The position numbers were made by a program, and so were the translations under genes. From Abditibacteriota bacterium (lineage in GTDB: Bacteria > Armatimonadota > UBA5829), in the NCBI GenBank assembly GCA_017445025.1, contig JAFSVJ010000011.1:1-44314 (forward strand): a DNA stretch of 44,314 nucleotides, in the 5' to 3' direction. Below, in pieces: positions 17,314-26,739 of the stretch. Every line of letters begins with the position of its first letter. Position 1 is the stretch's first letter. The notes under the pieces were generated by a model, which did not search any database, was not told the DNA's origin, and saw only the letters and a program-made list of their open reading frames with translations.

Positions 17314-18453
17314 ATGTCAAACAAAATTAAAGTTGGAGTTTTCGGCTGTGGCAGAGGTAGAACCATGGTTGAAGTTATGTCTCAACACCCGGATGCCGAG
17401 CTTGTTGCCATTTGCGATAAATGGGAACAAGGCCTAAAAGAATGTGAAGAGTTAGCTGAAAAGTTTGGAGTAAAGCTAACCACATACAAAGATTTTGACA
17501 AATTCTTGGAACATGGGCTGGACGCCGTAGTTTTAGCAAACTATGCAATAGAACACGCACCTTATGCTATAAAGTGTCTCAACGCCGGTATTCATGTTGT
17601 AAGTGAAGTTTTGGCAGTCAATTCAATAGAAGAAGCTTATGACTTGGTAAAGGCAGTTCGTAACAGCAAAGCTATTTATTCTTACGCCGAGAATTATTGT
17701 TATTTCAAATGTGCAAGAGAAATGACCAAACTCTATAAACGTGGAGATATAGGTGAACTTTTACACGCAGAGGGAGAATATATTCATTTCATTAATTATG
17801 CTGACAGAGGACCGCTAACAGAAAACCACGATCCAAAACACTGGAGAAACCAATGTAGTTCTACTTTCTACTGCACTCACGCCTCCGGTCCCATTATCCA
17901 CTCAACAGGTTTAAGACCTATTGAAGTTATGGGTATTGAAGTAGGTATAACAAACGATAAAGCTTTCGGTTGGGAAGACAATAAAAAACCCTCCGGTGCC
18001 ATGATTATTGCAAGACTTGAAAATGGGGCTATTTGTAAATTCTGTCCAAGCTGTCCTTACCCAAGAGTTCCTGAAGCAATATGGTATGTTATGTATGGAA
18101 CCAAAGGTATGATGGAAAGCGACCGTTGGGGAGCAACCGTAAACAGAATCCATGTTTACCATGAACCTGATGTGGATAATGCCAAAAACGTTCCCATAGA
18201 AGACAGACATTTCTATTATGAACCTGACTTTAACGACTGCGACTTGGCTAAAAGAGTGGCAGGTCATGCCGGTAGCGACTTCTTTACTATGGATGTTTTC
18301 ATTGATGCTATTTTGGGAAGAAAGTCAACTGAAGAGATGATAGATGTTTATGAAGCTCTTGATATGACATTACTTGGACCACTGGCACAGGAATCCATGA
18401 AACAAGGCGGAAAAGCCCTTCCCGTTCCGGATTTCAGGAAAATAGAAATATAA
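17314..18453 (+). CDS. Gfo/Idh/MocA-family oxidoreductase, atypical EKP motif
   Basis: 379 residues. The N-terminal Rossmann domain has KVGVFGCGRGRTMVEVM and VVLANYAIEHAPYAIKCLNAG; a C-terminal alpha/beta substrate domain follows. The position where most members have E-K-P, with the catalytic Lys, reads HVVSEVLAVNS, so the Lys is missing. An ASGPIIHSTGLRPIEVMGIE stretch contains the later conserved His region. The fold normally oxidises or reduces sugars and cyclitols with NAD(P). With the Lys absent, the reaction may differ or another residue may serve. It lies in the same direction as the second Gfo/Idh gene. Confidence 0.85.
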   Translation: MSNKIKVGVFGCGRGRTMVEVMSQHPDAELVAICDKWEQGLKECEELAEKFGVKLTTYKDFDKFLEHGLDAVVLANYAIEHAPYAIKCLNAGIHVVSEVLAVNSIEEAYDLVKAVRNSKAIYSYAENYCYFKCAREMTKLYKRGDIGELLHAEGEYIHFINYADRGPLTENHDPKHWRNQCSSTFYCTHASGPIIHSTGLRPIEVMGIEVGITNDKAFGWEDNKKPSGAMIIARLENGAICKFCPSCPYPRVPEAIWYVMYGTKGMMESDRWGATVNRIHVYHEPDVDNAKNVPIEDRHFYYEPDFNDCDLAKRVAGHAGSDFFTMDVFIDAILGRKSTEEMIDVYEALDMTLLGPLAQESMKQGGKALPVPDFRKIEI

Positions 18454-18605
18454 TATAATTAAAGCAAGGTAAAAAACCTTGTTTTTTTTTAATTTTTATT
18501 TTCATTAAATAGTGATATAATAATATTGAGAATAAAAGGCAAAAACATTATTATGGTTAAATTTGGAATTTTATTTTAAAAATAATAATAAGAAGAAACA
18601 AAAAA

Positions 18606-19742
18606 ATGGTAAAAATAGGAATTATCGGTTTTGGGAATATGGGACGTGGTCACGCTCATTACCTAATGCAAAACAAAATATCAAACGCTAATCTTGTGGC
18701 TATATGCGATCTCATAAAGCCACAGGAAAAAATATATAAAGATTTAATGTTTTTTTATGATTATAAAGAGCTGATAGACTCGGGAGAGGTGGACGCCGTT
18801 ATTATCTCCACTCCTCATTATTTTCACACAATCATAGGAAGATATGCTCTTGAGAAAGGAATTCACACCTTAGTAGAAAAACCTATAAGTGTTCACAAAG
18901 CTGATTGTGAAAAACTTATTAAAGCACACACAGACAAAAACGTTATCTTTTCTGCCATGTTCAACCAAAGGACAAGGACACCTTACAAAAAAATTAAAGA
19001 ATTAATCCCTACATTAGGAAATATTCAGAGATTAACTTGTGTTTCTACAGATTGGTATCGCACCCAAGCCTATTACAATTCCGGCTCATGGCGTTCTACT
19101 TGGGAAGGTGAAGGCGGTGGTGTTCTCCTAAATCAAGCTCAACATCAGTTGGACATTATTTGGTGGCTCTTAGGAATGCCCGGCACAGTTTATGCCAACA
19201 TTTCTCTCGGTAAATTTCATGAAATTGAAGTGGAAGATGAAGTCAACGCTGTTTTTACTTATCCCAACGGTGCGATAGGTAACTTTATTGCCTCTACAGG
19301 TGAGTTTCCCGGGACTAATGAGCTTGAAATACAGGGTGATATGGGAAAGCTTCATTTTGAGGGAAATAAACTGCAAATTTGGATAAACAATGAGTCTTCC
19401 ATAACCTATTCACAAAACAGTGTAAACACCCCGGTTAAAGAAACCAAGGCTAAAACCTCTGCCAACTATATGGCCACTCCCAAAACCGAATATTCCGAAA
19501 TCATATTTGAAGAAGATGAAAATTTTTTAATACAACATGCCACCATAACACAAAACTTTGTAAATGCAATTTTGTATGGTGAACCTTTAATAGCCCCGGG
19601 AGAAGATGGAATTAATGCTGTCCAAATATGCAACGGTATAATTATGTCAGGAATTACAGGAAAAAAAATCACTTTCCCGTTAGATTCAAATAAATATAAA
19701 AAACTACTTATGAAATTAATAAAAGGTGAAAAATGTATTTAA
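18606..19742 (+). CDS. Gfo/Idh/MocA-family oxidoreductase, canonical
   Basis: 378 residues. NAD(P)-binding KIGIIGFGNMGRGHAHYL at the N-terminus, VIISTPHYFHTIIGRYALEK, and the canonical EKP motif in THTLVEKPISVHK-like HTLVEKPISVHKADCEK near residue 100. GVLLNQAQHQLDIIWWLLG carries the conserved active-site His-containing helix. It likely oxidises a sugar or sugar-acid intermediate in the locus pathway. It overlaps the following isomerase gene by 10 bp, indicating translational coupling. Confidence 0.88.
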   Translation: MVKIGIIGFGNMGRGHAHYLMQNKISNANLVAICDLIKPQEKIYKDLMFFYDYKELIDSGEVDAVIISTPHYFHTIIGRYALEKGIHTLVEKPISVHKADCEKLIKAHTDKNVIFSAMFNQRTRTPYKKIKELIPTLGNIQRLTCVSTDWYRTQAYYNSGSWRSTWEGEGGGVLLNQAQHQLDIIWWLLGMPGTVYANISLGKFHEIEVEDEVNAVFTYPNGAIGNFIASTGEFPGTNELEIQGDMGKLHFEGNKLQIWINNESSITYSQNSVNTPVKETKAKTSANYMATPKTEYSEIIFEEDENFLIQHATITQNFVNAILYGEPLIAPGEDGINAVQICNGIIMSGITGKKITFPLDSNKYKKLLMKLIKGEKCI

Positions 19743-20656
19743 CAGGATTTGCTGACGAAGCATCACAAGAAATTGAAAAACAAATAACAGTCACAAAAGC
19801 TTTAGGTTGGGAAAACATTGAAAGCAGAAATATAAAGGGAACAAATATTCATAATATTTCTGACGAGGAATTTGATTATGTTTTTGGCAAACTCCAAGAC
19901 AGTGGAGTAAAAATCAACTGTTTCGGCTCTGCCATAGCAAACTGGTCTCACTCCATAAAAGAACCTTTTGATATAACTCTTGAAGAAATTAAGAGAGCTA
20001 TACCGAGAATGAAGAAGCTTGGCACAAAACTTATCAGAATTATGAGTTATGCAATATTATATGACGCTCCCGCCACAAAAGAAGGGCAAATGTTTGACGA
20101 AAGAGTTAAAAGGGTTAAAGAAATAATAAAAATATTTGAAGATGAAGGTATAACACCGGTTCATGAAAATTGTATGAATTACGGAGGTTTGGGATGGAAA
20201 TATACTCTTGACCTAATAGAAGCTATTCCTAATCTTAAACTTGTTTTTGATACAGGAAACCCTGTATTCAGTCACGACTTTTCAAAAGCGTCAAAAGCAG
20301 ATTTGGAAAAGCCCATAGAAGAGGTTAAAAACAAACCGCCAATGCAAAATGCTTGGGAGTTTTATATCAAAGTTAAGCCCTATATTAAATATATTCACAT
20401 AAAAGACGGATATTTTGATTTTGACAACAAAACACAGATTTTTACATATCCCAATATAGGAAAAGGATATATCAAAGAAATTTTGACGGACCTCATAAAA
20501 GGCGGTTATGACGGGGGAATTTCCATAGAGCCTCATGTTGCCACTGTTTACCACGATAATGGAGATGAAAAAGTCAAAGAAGAGTTAAAATATAACGCAT
20601 ACTTCCACTATGGAATTATAATTAATCAATTAATAGATTATATAAATAAAAATTAG
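19733..20656 (+). CDS. Sugar phosphate isomerase/epimerase (xylose isomerase-like TIM barrel)
   Basis: 307 residues with AP endonuclease-2/xylose-isomerase-like features: FADEASQEIEKQITVTKALG, WENIESRNIKG at the first strands, VHENCMNYGG with the metal-binding Glu near residue 145, KLVFDTGNPVFS with the metal-binding Asp, YIHIKDGYFD with the His/Asp pair, and GGISIEPH with the final Glu. It probably interconverts ketose and aldose or epimerises the product of the adjacent Gfo/Idh enzyme. Coupled to 18606-19742 by overlap; no signal peptide, so cytosolic. Confidence 0.85.
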   Translation: MYLTGFADEASQEIEKQITVTKALGWENIESRNIKGTNIHNISDEEFDYVFGKLQDSGVKINCFGSAIANWSHSIKEPFDITLEEIKRAIPRMKKLGTKLIRIMSYAILYDAPATKEGQMFDERVKRVKEIIKIFEDEGITPVHENCMNYGGLGWKYTLDLIEAIPNLKLVFDTGNPVFSHDFSKASKADLEKPIEEVKNKPPMQNAWEFYIKVKPYIKYIHIKDGYFDFDNKTQIFTYPNIGKGYIKEILTDLIKGGYDGGISIEPHVATVYHDNGDEKVKEELKYNAYFHYGIIINQLIDYINKN

Positions 20657-20719
20657 ATTTTGGAAATTAATTATTTTATTTAAAAGAATTAAAAGATACT
20701 AAAAAAAAGGAATAAATAT

Positions 20720-20804
20720 AAAATTTCAAAGGACCGAAAAGACATATTTCGTTAAGCGAAAAATTAGAGATTTTCGAGAGATTTTTGATTTTAAAAAATA
20801 TTAT
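20720..20804. mobile_element. TIR element E: minimal hairpin version, about 85 bp
   Basis: Left arm from 20720 (AAAATTTCAAAGGACC, GAAAAGAC, TTTCG) pairs imperfectly with the right arm ending at 20792 (CGAAAAATTAGAGATTTTCG, TTTTTGATTTT). It reads as two element ends with almost no interior. It is bounded by 14-bp direct repeats AAAGGAATAAATAT at 20706-20719 and 20805-20818. The second copy holds the ribosome-binding site of the mannosidase gene. Confidence 0.65.
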
Positions 20805-20816
20805 AAAGGAATAAAT

Positions 20817-22883
20817 ATGAAAAAACTTTTTATTGTGACAAATTCACATATTGACCCTGTATGGCTTTGGGATAAATATGAAGGTATTGATGAAGTATTA
20901 AACACTTTTCGTTCCGTCTGCCACAGACTTGAAGAATTTCCGGAGATTAAATTTTCCGGCAGTTCTGTTTCTTTTTATCAATGGGTAAAGGAATTTGATA
21001 TTGAACTTTTTGAAAAAATAAAAAAATATGTAAAAGAAGGTCGTTGGGAGGTTGTAGGAAATTGGCTGGTGGAAAACGACTGTAATCTCCCCCTTTCAGC
21101 TTCTTTTTATAACTCCGCAAGACTATCAAGCGAATGGACAAAAAAAGAATTTAATTATGTATCACAGGTAGGTTATTCCCCGGATACATTCGGACACCCG
21201 GCATCACTTCCGTCTATTCTGTCAGAAACAGGCTTTAAATACTATATTTTCTGTCGTCCGGGAGAACATGAAAAAAGGGATCTGCCCTCTAACCTATTCT
21301 ATTGGGAACATAAGGGAAATAAAGTTTTGGCATATAGATTAAAATACCACTACACAACGGGTAAAGAATGCAGCCTTGAGCTTTTAAAACAACATTTTAC
21401 CGATGAAAGTATGTATATAAAAGATTGCGCTTGTTATTTTGTAGGATTGGGAGACCATGGCGGAGGGCCCACAATAGAAGAGTTAAAATGGATTTATGAA
21501 CTAAAGGATGAATTAAAAGAAAAGATAGAAATTTCCTTCGTTACTTGCGAAGAGTTTTTCCATATTGCAGAAAAACTACCTAACATTCCCACTTATTCCG
21601 GAGACCTTCATTTCCACGCCATAGGTTGTTATTCTGTAAACAGAAACATAAAAGAAGGTATCAGAAATTCCGAGCGAGCCTTGGATTATGTTCAAAGAAT
21701 ATATGATAATGAAAACAAAGAGATTGACCTTTCGGAAGAATGGGCAAAAGTGACTTTTAATGAATTTCACGATATTATGCCGGGATCATGTTCCGTAGAC
21801 GCTGCAAAAATGGCAGTTAATGAATTGGGAGGCGTGCAAGACAGAGCCGGTATGTTAGCATATAAAGCCCTAAAACCTATAAGTGCCAAATTACCTCTCA
21901 AATGCAAACAAGGTGAATTTAGAATATACAATTCTCTTCCCTTTGATGTGACAGGACCTTTTTCTGTTGAAAGTGCTATGTATTATGTAGCCGGTGCCCC
22001 ATTTGTAAGAGCTGACGGAAAAGAAATGAAAGTGCAAGAAGTGCAGGCTTCCACAGATTGTAACAGAAAACTTATGTTCTTTGACACAATCCCCGCAAAG
22101 TCTATGGCGACCTATTACTTTGATAACGAAAATGCAAAACCTGCCATAGGCAATTGGTGGGACAGACCTTATATTTGGTTTAACGGAAACAAGATACAAA
22201 TAAATGATATAACTGTTAAGGATAATCTAAACATTAAAGGTGTTTTTGCATCCCCTATACGCTTGGCTGTATTAAGAGATACTTCCGACACTTGGAGCCA
22301 CGGAATAGCAGGTTTTAACGAAGGCATTGAGGGATTTTTCCGCTTAACAGCTTCTTCTGTATCACAGGGAGATTTGTTTGATGCCATATTCACAAAATGG
22401 GAATACAAACAATCCAAAGCGGAAATAGAGATTAGAGTTTATAAAGAAACTTCTTATATAGATATGGATGTAAAGGTTAGTTTTCTTGAAGATTTTAAGG
22501 TGCTGAAACTTATTTTTGAGGATACCAAGGAGATTAAAGAGCATATTGCACAAGGTCCGGGAGCCGCCATAGTAAAAACCACAAATTTCTGCGAAGAACC
22601 TCTCCATACATGGCTTAAATTTAATGACAAAACCATAATTCAAAAAGGTGCTTTTGCATACTCAAGGGAGAATAATAATATTTGTATAACTTTGGTTAGG
22701 AGCAATATTTTCGCTTGGCATGAACCGATAAAATATAACGCAAACGCTCCACACTCCCACACAGACAGAGAAGAACACAGATTTAAATTTAGAGTTTTCT
22801 ACAAAAATATATCTATTGAAGAAACGGAAAAACAATCTCAAATCTTCGTGGAACCCTTTAGTGTTATGAGGGAGAACAAATAA
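20817..22883 (+). CDS. Alpha-mannosidase, glycoside hydrolase family 38
   Basis: 688 residues, no signal peptide, so cytosolic. The catalytic N-terminal domain shows FIVTNSHIDPVWLW with the zinc-binding His-x-Asp, WEVVGNWLVENDCNLP near residue 80, the nucleophile Asp in SPDTFGHPASLPSIL near 125, and the zinc-binding NEFHDIMPGS near 320. Beta-sandwich domains follow. GH38 enzymes remove alpha-linked mannose, and this one would degrade imported mannosides. Last gene of the operon, closed by a terminator. Its ribosome-binding site is duplicated on both sides of element E. Confidence 0.92.
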   Translation: MKKLFIVTNSHIDPVWLWDKYEGIDEVLNTFRSVCHRLEEFPEIKFSGSSVSFYQWVKEFDIELFEKIKKYVKEGRWEVVGNWLVENDCNLPLSASFYNSARLSSEWTKKEFNYVSQVGYSPDTFGHPASLPSILSETGFKYYIFCRPGEHEKRDLPSNLFYWEHKGNKVLAYRLKYHYTTGKECSLELLKQHFTDESMYIKDCACYFVGLGDHGGGPTIEELKWIYELKDELKEKIEISFVTCEEFFHIAEKLPNIPTYSGDLHFHAIGCYSVNRNIKEGIRNSERALDYVQRIYDNENKEIDLSEEWAKVTFNEFHDIMPGSCSVDAAKMAVNELGGVQDRAGMLAYKALKPISAKLPLKCKQGEFRIYNSLPFDVTGPFSVESAMYYVAGAPFVRADGKEMKVQEVQASTDCNRKLMFFDTIPAKSMATYYFDNENAKPAIGNWWDRPYIWFNGNKIQINDITVKDNLNIKGVFASPIRLAVLRDTSDTWSHGIAGFNEGIEGFFRLTASSVSQGDLFDAIFTKWEYKQSKAEIEIRVYKETSYIDMDVKVSFLEDFKVLKLIFEDTKEIKEHIAQGPGAAIVKTTNFCEEPLHTWLKFNDKTIIQKGAFAYSRENNNICITLVRSNIFAWHEPIKYNANAPHSHTDREEHRFKFRVFYKNISIEETEKQSQIFVEPFSVMRENK

Positions 22884-22913
22884 AAAAATAGGTGCGATTT
22901 TCGCACCTTTTTT
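22884..22913. terminator. Bidirectional terminator between mannosidase and thiE
   Basis: GGTGCGA (22891-22897) TTT TCGCACC (22901-22907), A-run before and T-run after. Confidence 0.85.
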
Positions 22914-23463
22914 ATTTCATTAGGCCGGACATAACCCCACAGGCTGAGGCGCCGGCTTCAAGAACGGATTTGTAATTACTCTCATTTATTCCACCTATTC
23001 CGTAAACGGGAACAGGAGAGATTTTACATATTTCTTCCAAAAACTTAAGGCCCCTTGGTGGCAGATCTTTTTTACAATCGGTTGAGAAAATATGCCCCAC
23101 CAAAAAATAGTTTGGCATAATTTCTAAGTCTTCAATTTCTCTTATACTGTGAACAGACACGCCTACATTGTCATAATCCTTAATTTTATCTAAAATGTTT
23201 ATAAATTTATCATAAGAGAGATGTAAATTGCCGGTTATTTTTCCGGCTTCAAAAGAGTTATGGGCAAACAAAGGCACATTATAGTTTTTACATATTTTTA
23301 AAACATTTTTGGTTAAACTCAAATATTCATCCAAAGGCAGGTCCTTTTCTCTTAGGATAATACTTCTAACGCCCAAGCTACATATTTGATCTATTTTCTT
23401 TAAAAAGTCACCTTGAACCAGTTTTCTGTTGGTGACACATACTATTTTACTGTAATCAAACAT
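22912..23463 (-). CDS. thiE: Thiamine phosphate synthase-like protein (ThiE/TenI family)
   Basis: 183 residues, short for ThiE (usually about 210) but with the family pattern: IVCVTNRKL, SIILREKDLPLDEYL with the REKD pyrophosphate-binding motif, NVGVSVHSIREIE, YFLVGHIFST and PVYGIGGINESNYKSVLEAG. ThiE joins HMP-PP and thiazole phosphate to thiamine phosphate; TenI relatives aromatise the thiazole instead. It overlaps thiH by 8 bp in the thiazole operon. The short form and divergent pyrimidine site leave TenI as an alternative. Confidence 0.8.
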   Translation of the reverse strand: MFDYSKIVCVTNRKLVQGDFLKKIDQICSLGVRSIILREKDLPLDEYLSLTKNVLKICKNYNVPLFAHNSFEAGKITGNLHLSYDKFINILDKIKDYDNVGVSVHSIREIEDLEIMPNYFLVGHIFSTDCKKDLPPRGLKFLEEICKISPVPVYGIGGINESNYKSVLEAGASACGVMSGLMK

Positions 23464-24598
23464 AGATATAATCCGTAAACACAGGTTGAAGACCTTTATT
23501 TTTCAGCATTTCTGTCACTTCTTTAACGCTCCTTGGGTCACTTATTTCAAATTGTTCATCACCTTTTGCTTCTTCGTCATGTCCGCCCACACTGACACGA
23601 ACCCCGGCTGAGATTTTCGTTGCACAGAGCCCTACAATATTATTTCTAAACTTTGGTGCTTCTCTTGTGGAAATAGTTATTTCTGCGTATGGCATTAAGA
23701 GTCTGTAAGATAACATTACTTGTAATAACTCCCTCTCAAAAACATCTTTCGGACCGTTTTTTTCATTATTAATAAAAGGTCTTATTCTCGGAACGGAAAA
23801 AGAGATCTCTCCTTGCGGGTATTTTTGTCCTATTAAAAAAGCGTGACAACCGGCAGCGTAAGCATCTTTTCTAAAATCATCGGACAAACCCAACAAACAG
23901 CCGAAGGCAACTCCTCTCATTCCACCTAACAAAGCTCGCTCCTGTGCATTAAACCTATAGGGAAAACATCTTTTTGGACCTTTGGGGTGGTTTTTGTCGT
24001 ATTCCTTTAAATTATAGGTTTCTTGATAGACGCTGACAAAATCGGCTCCGCACTTTTGAAGATATGCATATTCGTCACTGTTCATAGGGTAAACTTCTAT
24101 TCCTATATTGGTAAAATACTTTTTACATATTTTTACAGCTTCACCTATATATTCCACCCCTGTAATTGTGGGAGCTTCTCCGGTTAAAAGCAAAATCTCT
24201 TTAAGTCCTGTTTTCGCTATATTTTGAACCTCTGTTTCAATTTCTTCGTAGGTTAATGCTCCTCTTTTAATTTGATTGGAGCAGTTAAAACCACAATAAA
24301 TACATTGATTTTCACAATAATTGGCTATATATAATGGGGTAAACAAACAAACACTGTTTCCAAAATGCTTGAAAGTCTCTGCTTTTGCCTTTTGTGCTAT
24401 TTTTTCTATATATTTAAATGCCACGGGAGAAAGCAAAGCACCATAATCTTTAAAATCTATATAATCTTTCTCTATTGCCTCTAAAACATCTCTTTCAGTA
24501 TATTTATTATAATCATATTCTTCTGTTAATTTTAAAACTTTATCCATAATCTCGGAATCAATCTGTTCCATATATGGCATGTGTTCTGTAATTTCCAT
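23456..24598 (-). CDS. thiH: 2-iminoacetate synthase ThiH (radical SAM)
   Basis: 380 residues. The radical SAM cluster motif is CENQCIYCGFNC near residue 95. Typical ThiH segments follow: LLLTGEAPTITGVEYIGEAV, VEVYPM-like IGIEVYPMNSDEYAYL, VYQETYN, RFNAQERALLGGMRGVAFG and ISTREAPKFRN. It cleaves tyrosine to dehydroglycine for the thiazole ring; oxygen-sensitive, in keeping with an anaerobic host. It is separated from thiG by a 393-bp hairpin-rich gap. Confidence 0.95.
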   Translation of the reverse strand: MEITEHMPYMEQIDSEIMDKVLKLTEEYDYNKYTERDVLEAIEKDYIDFKDYGALLSPVAFKYIEKIAQKAKAETFKHFGNSVCLFTPLYIANYCENQCIYCGFNCSNQIKRGALTYEEIETEVQNIAKTGLKEILLLTGEAPTITGVEYIGEAVKICKKYFTNIGIEVYPMNSDEYAYLQKCGADFVSVYQETYNLKEYDKNHPKGPKRCFPYRFNAQERALLGGMRGVAFGCLLGLSDDFRKDAYAAGCHAFLIGQKYPQGEISFSVPRIRPFINNEKNGPKDVFERELLQVMLSYRLLMPYAEITISTREAPKFRNNIVGLCATKISAGVRVSVGGHDEEAKGDEQFEISDPRSVKEVTEMLKNKGLQPVFTDYIYV

Positions 24599-24991
24599 AA
24601 TATCACCTTTTTATAAAATCAGAAATCAGAAATATGAAATCAGAGCGTGGGGCTTCGCCCCACTAAGGTTAGTGGGCTATAAGATTTGTAGACGCTCTGT
24701 AAGATTTAGACGCAGGTAAATGTGTCCCCCTATTTCCGTAGGAAATGTGGGACCGCTAAATGTGTCTCCCTATTTTTCGCAAGAAAAATGGGGGGGTGGC
24801 ATTCGCAAAGCGAATGACGGGGGGAAAAAGTGATTTTTTGTCAAAAAAATCACATTTTGCGAAGCAAAATTAATGAGCCTTTCTTTTTTTTCAAGGAGGG
24901 GTATAGATACGTCAAGCCCAAGCTTATCGTTTATTTTGCATTTTGCATTTTGCATTGTGCATTGTGCATTATAAATTTGCCACCGGCAAAT
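24599..24991. repeat. Hairpin-rich intergenic mosaic between thiG and thiH
   Basis: No gene seen. Dense short inverted repeats with 2-4-nt loops: GTGGGGC TTC GCCCCAC (24647-24663) overlapping CCCACTAA GG TTAGTGGG (24659-24676), both inside outer arms CAGAGCGT (24641-24648)/ACGCTCTG (24692-24699). Then ATTTCC GTA GGAAAT, ATTTTTC GCAA GAAAAAT, CATTCGC AAA GCGAATG, GTGATTTTTT/AAAAAATCAC, ATTTTGC GAA GCAAAAT, TGCATT repeats (24933-24970) and TATAAATTTGCC ACC GGCAAATTTATA (24970-24996), which contains the thiG stop codon. Confidence 0.75.
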
Positions 24992-25759
24992 TTATAAATC
25001 TCCCAAAAAGCCGGTAAGGGGACTGGAGGCTTCGGCTGTTTCTGTCAAAACACGACCTGTTTTTGACAAATATGCCAATCTGCCCGCCTCTATGGCAAGT
25101 TTGAAAGCCTTAGCCATTCCGTCTACATTCCCCGCAGTTGCCACAGCTGTGTTTGCCATAACAGCGGAAACCCCCATTTCCATAGCTTCACAAGCTTCAC
25201 TGGGCTTTCCTATTCCCGCATCCACTATTACAGGCAAATCTATTTCATTTAATATTATTCTTATAAATTCTTTTGTCAAAAGCCCTCTGTTGGTGCCTAT
25301 GGGAGCACCTAAGGGCATTACGGAACAAGCTCCCGCTTTTTGTAAATCTCGGGCAAAATTAAGATCCGGATACATATATGGCATAACATGAAAACCCTCT
25401 CCTGCCAATATCTCTGTAGCTTTTAGGGTTTCATAATTATCCGGAAGCAAATATTTGGTATCTCTTATAACTTCAAGCTTAACAAAATCACCGCAACCTA
25501 TTTCTCGTGCAAGGTGAGCAATTCTCACAGCTTCTTTGGCATTTCTTGCACCGCTTGTGTTTGGTAATAATGTGACACCTTTGGGAATATAATCTAAAAT
25601 GTTTTCTTCCCCTCCCATATTAGCTCTTCTAAGAGCAAGGGTGACAATTTCCGCTCCGCCTTCATTTATAACACTGTTTATTAAATCCAAAGAAAACTTT
25701 CCGGACCCTAAAATAAATCTTGAATTAAATTCCACACCACCTAAAATCAATTTATCCAT
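24992..25759 (-). CDS. thiG: Thiazole synthase ThiG
   Basis: 255 residues, full length. [17 protein letters not shown] at the N-terminus, [56 protein letters not shown] with the active-site Lys, [20 protein letters not shown] and [15 protein letters not shown]. It condenses dehydroglycine, deoxyxylulose phosphate and ThiS-thiocarboxylate sulphur to thiazole phosphate. The start overlaps the thiF stop. The stop codon lies inside the palindrome at 24970-24996. Confidence 0.97.
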   Translation of the reverse strand: MDKLILGGVEFNSRFILGSGKFSLDLINSVINEGGAEIVTLALRRANMGGEENILDYIPKGVTLLPNTSGARNAKEAVRIAHLAREIGCGDFVKLEVIRDTKYLLPDNYETLKATEILAGEGFHVMPYMYPDLNFARDLQKAGACSVMPLGAPIGTNRGLLTKEFIRIILNEIDLPVIVDAGIGKPSEACEAMEMGVSAVMANTAVATAGNVDGMAKAFKLAIEAGRLAYLSKTGRVLTETAEASSPLTGFLGDL

Positions 25760-26739
25760 TATACTTCCTCCATATCATTTATAAGCCTTAATATCATATT
25801 TGCCTCATGCCCCGCACAAATTGAAACACGGGGGGCAGTAAGACCTTCTCCGATTTTTGCTTCATTTGTTTCGTCTCCGCAAATATAGAGATTTTTCATC
25901 ACTCTTTTGGTTTGAATCAAATTTGAAGAATATAATCCTGCCATACCTGAGCCGCACACAAGTTTTTTATGTGGATGATTTTCCAAAACATAGTTAACAA
26001 GAAGTGCCTTTGCATAAGGGTTATCAAAAGCCTCACAAATAACCTGAACCCCATTTGGTTTACCATCCTGTCCCCCTAAGCCGTAGGCTTGGGGGGTGTC
26101 AGTCCATTGGACTGACGGGGGGCAATGAACCCCCTGCCCAAGGGCTCCCAAAAAGTCGTAAGACTTTTTGGGATTGGGCTTTAGGGGGGCTACGAGGTGC
26201 GAAGCACCCGTGGGGGGGCCGTCAATTTGTGATTTGTGATTTGAAATCCCTTCAAACAAATCTTTTATATTATCTTCATCTATTTTAATATTTATCTTTT
26301 CTGTTTCTATATAAGGATTTATTTCACTTATAATTTCACAAATAGCATCTGTTTTTAGCATTCCAATATGTTTTGTGAAATAGTATTGACGATTGAGATT
26401 TGTAATGTCAACAATGTCATAATCAATTAGGCACAAATGTCCCACGCCGGCTCGTCCCAACATAACAGCTATGTTAGAACCCAATCCTCCAAGTCCACAG
26501 ATAACAACAGAAGCGTTAAGAAGTTTCTTAGTATCCATATTGTTTCTGGCACTTATCATTGAAGTGAACTGCTCTCTTTTTGGCACCTGACCTTTTTTGA
26601 ATATAACAACATTATCCCCTTCTTTTAGAATATAAGGAGTGTGTATCTCATATCCGTTAACAATTATATTTCCTTCACCTAATTCATGAGCATATTTCAC
26701 AGAAGTGTTGACAGATTTTCCGTTAAAGATAATCTTCAT
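25759..26739 (-). CDS. thiF: ThiS-like/ThiF fusion with in-frame palindrome insertion
   Basis: 326 residues. Residues 1-~52 are a beta-grasp ThiS-like domain ([20 protein letters not shown]) without a usable Gly-Gly end. The E1-like adenylation domain follows: [20 protein letters not shown] near residue 78, [18 protein letters not shown] with the ATP-binding Asp and Arg, [16 protein letters not shown], and [14 protein letters not shown] near 262. ThiF adenylates the C-terminus of ThiS for sulphur transfer. About 60 residues (164-228), between LFEGI and VICEAFDN, are Gly/Pro-rich and encoded by a hairpin cluster. That stretch falls where the family normally has a short loop; the protein may still fold around it. 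Confidence 0.9.
   Translation of the reverse strand: MKIIFNGKSVNTSVKYAHELGEGNIIVNGYEIHTPYILKEGDNVVIFKKGQVPKREQFTSMISARNNMDTKKLLNASVVICGLGGLGSNIAVMLGRAGVGHLCLIDYDIVDITNLNRQYYFTKHIGMLKTDAICEIISEINPYIETEKINIKIDEDNIKDLFEGISNHKSQIDGPPTGASHLVAPLKPNPKKSYDFLGALGQGVHCPPSVQWTDTPQAYGLGGQDGKPNGVQVICEAFDNPYAKALLVNYVLENHPHKKLVCGSGMAGLYSSNLIQTKRVMKNLYICGDETNEAKIGEGLTAPRVSICAGHEANMILRLINDMEEV
26055..26250. repeat. Hairpin cluster inserted in frame within thiF
   Basis: GC-rich compared with surrounding thiF. Stems: CCCCCTAAGCC GTA GGCTTGGGGG; GTCAGTCCA T TGGACTGAC; GCCCAA...TCCCAAAAAGTC GTAA GACTTTTTGGGA TTGGGC, enclosed by CCCCCT/AGGGGG; GGTGC GAA GCACC. An adjoining GATTTGTGATTTGTGATTT tandem is present. 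The same stem style and loops fill the gap at 24599-24991. Confidence 0.8.

Noticed and set aside
18565..18625. Apparent second copy of the Gfo/Idh start (ATGGTTAAATTTGGAATT before ATGGTAAAAATAGGAATT) plus an element-like TTTGGAATTTTATTTT
   Set aside because: Too short and AT-rich to separate from chance; no second inverted repeat was found.
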